A stretch of 16,306 nt of DNA from Planctomicrobium sp. (lineage in GTDB: Bacteria; Planctomycetota; Planctomycetia; Planctomycetales; Planctomycetaceae). The notes under the pieces are model-generated. The model searched no databases, was not told the DNA's origin, and saw only the letters and a list, made by a program, of their open reading frames with translations. Location of the stretch: NCBI GenBank assembly GCA_018659505.1, contig JABJMI010000373.1, positions 1 through 16,306 on the forward strand, in the 5' to 3' direction. The number at the start of each line of letters is the position of its first letter. The stretch's first letter is position 1. Positions 14,485 through 16,306 of the stretch are shown here, piece after piece. Both the position numbers and the translations under genes were made by a program.

Positions 14485-15357
14485 ATGAACTCTTTGCGAT
14501 ACTTCTATAGGTTATCGTTTCTAATTGCTTTGTTCGGAAGCGAAGCATTCGCACAGCGAGTACGTCCATTGGATGCAATCGCTGCGAAGTTAGAACCGTC
14601 TAAAACCGTTGTCTACAAGAAAGTGGGGGACCGATCTCTCAGGCTTTTTGTTTTCGAGCCCGATGGACATCAACCAACAGATCAGCGACCTGTCTTTCTT
14701 GCCATACATGGTGGAGGTTGGACAGGGGGGACGCCGCGGTGGTTTTATCCGCTCGCTGACCATTTCGCTCAGCAAGGTATGTTGGCAATCAGTCTGGAAT
14801 ACCGGCTCATGAACAAGCAGCGGGGAACGACTGTTTTTGACTGCGTGAAAGATACTCATTCGGCAGTTCGATACCTGCGAGAGCACGCTGCTCAACTCGG
14901 GATTGATCCACAGCGAATCGTCATTGCCGGGGCATCCGCCGGAGGGCATCTTGCTGTTGGTACGGAGCTATTCGATGAGGTGAACTCAGCTGAAGACAAT
15001 TTGAAAACCTCTTGCAAACCAAATGCTTTAATTCTGATTTACCCTGTGATTGATACATCAGAACAAGGTTATGGTCAAAAGAAAATTGGTGATCAATGGA
15101 AAGCTCTCTCACCAGTCGATCATGTCCATCAGGGAGTTCCACCAACTTTAATCTTTCACGGAACGGGCGATACCGTCACACCATTTCCAGGGGCTCAACG
15201 CTTTCAAGATCTAATGCTCTCAGCCGGAAACCACTGCGAATTAATTCCCCATCCTGGAGGTCAGCATGGCTATTTAATATTCGACTTGAAGTTGTACGAG
15301 GCAGGGCTCAAGAGGATGGAGAAGTTTCTTCGCGAACAAAAAATGCTCGGCGAATAA
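14485..15357 (+). CDS. Secreted alpha/beta-hydrolase, BD-FAE/fold-3 type
   Basis: This 290-residue protein begins with a signal peptide (MNSLRYFYRLSFLIALFGSE, then AFA-Q). It then shows the marks of HGGG-type esterases: AIHGGGWTGGTPRWF with HGGG at 75-78 (oxyanion hole), Ser151 in IAGASAGGHLAVG, Asp229 in HGTGDTVTP, and His261 in PGGQHGYLIFD. Such enzymes, including bifunctional feruloyl/acetyl-xylan esterases and carboxylesterases, cleave small esters from larger molecules. A TTG at 14473 would add four residues (MKSD); the ATG at 14485 puts the signal peptide first and is preferred. It is the last gene of the three-gene exported set. Ten bases separate it from the convergent small membrane-protein gene. 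Substrate unknown. Confidence 0.85.
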   Translation: MNSLRYFYRLSFLIALFGSEAFAQRVRPLDAIAAKLEPSKTVVYKKVGDRSLRLFVFEPDGHQPTDQRPVFLAIHGGGWTGGTPRWFYPLADHFAQQGMLAISLEYRLMNKQRGTTVFDCVKDTHSAVRYLREHAAQLGIDPQRIVIAGASAGGHLAVGTELFDEVNSAEDNLKTSCKPNALILIYPVIDTSEQGYGQKKIGDQWKALSPVDHVHQGVPPTLIFHGTGDTVTPFPGAQRFQDLMLSAGNHCELIPHPGGQHGYLIFDLKLYEAGLKRMEKFLREQKMLGE

Positions 15358-15367
15358 GGTTTTCCGT

Positions 15368-15646
15368 TCAAATTATCCAGAGACGGACGTACCAATTCAG
15401 CCATTCGCCAAATGGAGGAAAGATCCCAGCGAGGATCCAGAGAGGTTCATACATGACTGCGAAGACATAACTACCATCGACCTGCTTTGCCTCCAGCCAG
15501 CGCCAGTACATCGGACCAACTGAGAAGATATAAATCCCGACCAGAATAATCATCTGTTCGACACTGGCGATGATATAACCGCGCCAACCTTCATCTTCAA
15601 TAGATGAAATCTGGTCCGTCTCGACAGGTTGAGTTTCAATAGTCAT
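15368..15646 (-). CDS. Small two-helix membrane protein, hypothetical
   Basis: This 92-residue protein has an acidic N-terminus (VETDQISSIEDEG) followed by two hydrophobic segments, about residues 28-46 (VEQMIILVGIYIFSVGPMY) and 60-78 (YVFAVMYEPLWILAGIFPP). It ends in an aromatic-rich tail (EWLNWYVRLWII). No enzymatic motif is seen and the family is not recognised by name, though the PxYWRW and YEPLW segments look like conserved features. The start is an ATG with no strong ribosome site. It is convergent with the esterase gene and divergent from the channel gene, so it is probably transcribed alone. Confidence 0.65.
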   Translation of the reverse strand: MTIETQPVETDQISSIEDEGWRGYIIASVEQMIILVGIYIFSVGPMYWRWLEAKQVDGSYVFAVMYEPLWILAGIFPPFGEWLNWYVRLWII

Positions 15647-15972
15647 AGAGTTGCAGGGTCAATTCGGCAATCTTTCCAATGATCTTAGCTCTTTTTGATC
15701 GACTGGCAATGAGGAGCAGAGTGAAGATTCGAGAAAAGAGCTGTGAAGAATTAAGGCGTCACAATGTTGCCTCTGACTTATTCGGGTTCCAAAGAGACTC
15801 AACATTGAATGAAAACACTCTACCTCAATAAAGAATATCGAGCGAGGGCACTCTCTTTGATCTCAAGTACCCCGTATTAAATCTTCGTGCTCTCCAGTGG
15901 TCTTTTTGCATCCTATTGTTCGCTCAAGAGTCGTGCAAAGAGTTCTTATCTGACCGCTGAAATGAGATACGC
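15647..15972. other. Divergent intergenic region, nothing recognised
   Basis: About 325 bases separate the small membrane-protein start from the channel start. I see no gene, strong hairpin or clear promoter. A 23-codon frame at 15809 is too short and too ordinary to call. The promoters of both flanking genes should lie here. Confidence 0.5.
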
Positions 15973-16306
15973 ATGGAGTCGTCCACGAAAAAAATCCTCA
16001 TCGGGACATCGATCTTTTTCACCACGATGATCATCGCGGTGATTGGATATTGGTCCGCGGGCTGGAGTCTGCTGGAAGCGGTCTACATGGTCGTTATTAC
16101 AATTTACGGGATCGGCTACGGTGAAGTTCGCCCTCTCGACGACCCCCGTCTTCGACTCTTCACAATGGGTTTCATCGTGACAGGTTGTACCTCCGCGGTC
16201 TTTGTAATGGGTGGGTTCGTCCAGATGATCGCAGAGGGAGAAATTAACAAAGCACTGGGAGCGAGAAGAATGAACGAAGGCATCAAGAAACTACAACAAC
16301 ATGCGA
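15973..16306 (+). CDS. Potassium channel-like protein, pore domain (partial)
   Basis: The first 111 codons of a gene that runs off the right edge. The protein begins MESSTKKILIG, has a first membrane helix near 8-28, a pore helix and a selectivity-filter-like TIYGIGYGEV (43-52), then a second helix near 62-84. This is the two-helix pore plan of potassium channels. The sequence then enters a basic linker (GARRMNEGIKKLQQH), as usual just before a cytoplasmic RCK/TrkA-N regulatory domain, which would follow beyond the window. The filter reads Tyr-Gly-Ile-Gly-Tyr-Gly-Glu in place of the common Thr-Val-Gly-Tyr-Gly-Asp. An in-frame TGA at 15958 excludes an earlier start. Placement in the inner membrane and K+ selectivity are inferred from family. 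Confidence 0.88.
   Translation, partial: MESSTKKILIGTSIFFTTMIIAVIGYWSAGWSLLEAVYMVVITIYGIGYGEVRPLDDPRLRLFTMGFIVTGCTSAVFVMGGFVQMIAEGEINKALGARRMNEGIKKLQQHA

Noticed and set aside
15809..15880. 23-codon frame starting MKTLYLNKEY
   Set aside because: No ribosome site, no conserved feature, and its length is expected by chance.

Overview
This 16.3-kb window looks like ordinary chromosome of a planctomycete (Planctomycetota). No single gene proves this. The inference rests on the mix of families: many exported proteins with Sec or Tat signals, secreted beta-propellers and alpha/beta-hydrolases, an orphan secretin-like protein, a small protein carrying a P-S-x-E-E-I-x-x-E-C motif, sparse Shine-Dalgarno sites with several GTG/TTG starts, and intergenic spaces rich in palindromic repeats. 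I see no tRNA, rRNA, CRISPR array, transposase gene, phage genes or recognisable defence system, and no clear undescribed system.

Region 1 (1-2906), read mainly on the minus strand: the 5' end of trpE runs off the left edge. Upstream of it lie a MITE-like repeat, a secreted sorbosone-dehydrogenase-like beta-propeller gene and a flavin-reductase-family gene; the last two are probably co-transcribed.

Region 2 (2907-3974): a small conserved-looking protein on the plus strand converges on a minus-strand zinc-ribbon gene. The zinc-ribbon gene is bracketed by two copies of a 'cacagag' inverted-repeat family and has a further hairpin upstream.

Region 3 (3975-7598): a two-gene minus-strand operon (beta-lactamase-fold serine hydrolase, then A24 prepilin-peptidase-like membrane protease) is divergent from an exported secretin-like protein. 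A second copy of the MITE-like repeat fills most of the divergent promoter space.

Region 4 (7599-9812): cysE/epsC-type serine O-acetyltransferase, first enzyme of cysteine synthesis, is followed on the minus strand by two very small genes. Upstream is about 0.7 kb without a convincing gene.

Region 5 (9813-15357), plus strand: a CPBP-family intramembrane protease, then, after a strong hairpin repeat, a likely operon of three exported proteins: a Tat-type tandem alpha/beta-hydrolase, a beta-propeller-like protein and a second alpha/beta-hydrolase. The hydrolases look suited to ester bonds, for example on decorated polysaccharides; the substrate is inference.

Region 6 (15358-16306): a small minus-strand membrane protein, and the N-terminal pore half of a potassium-channel-like protein that runs off the right edge.
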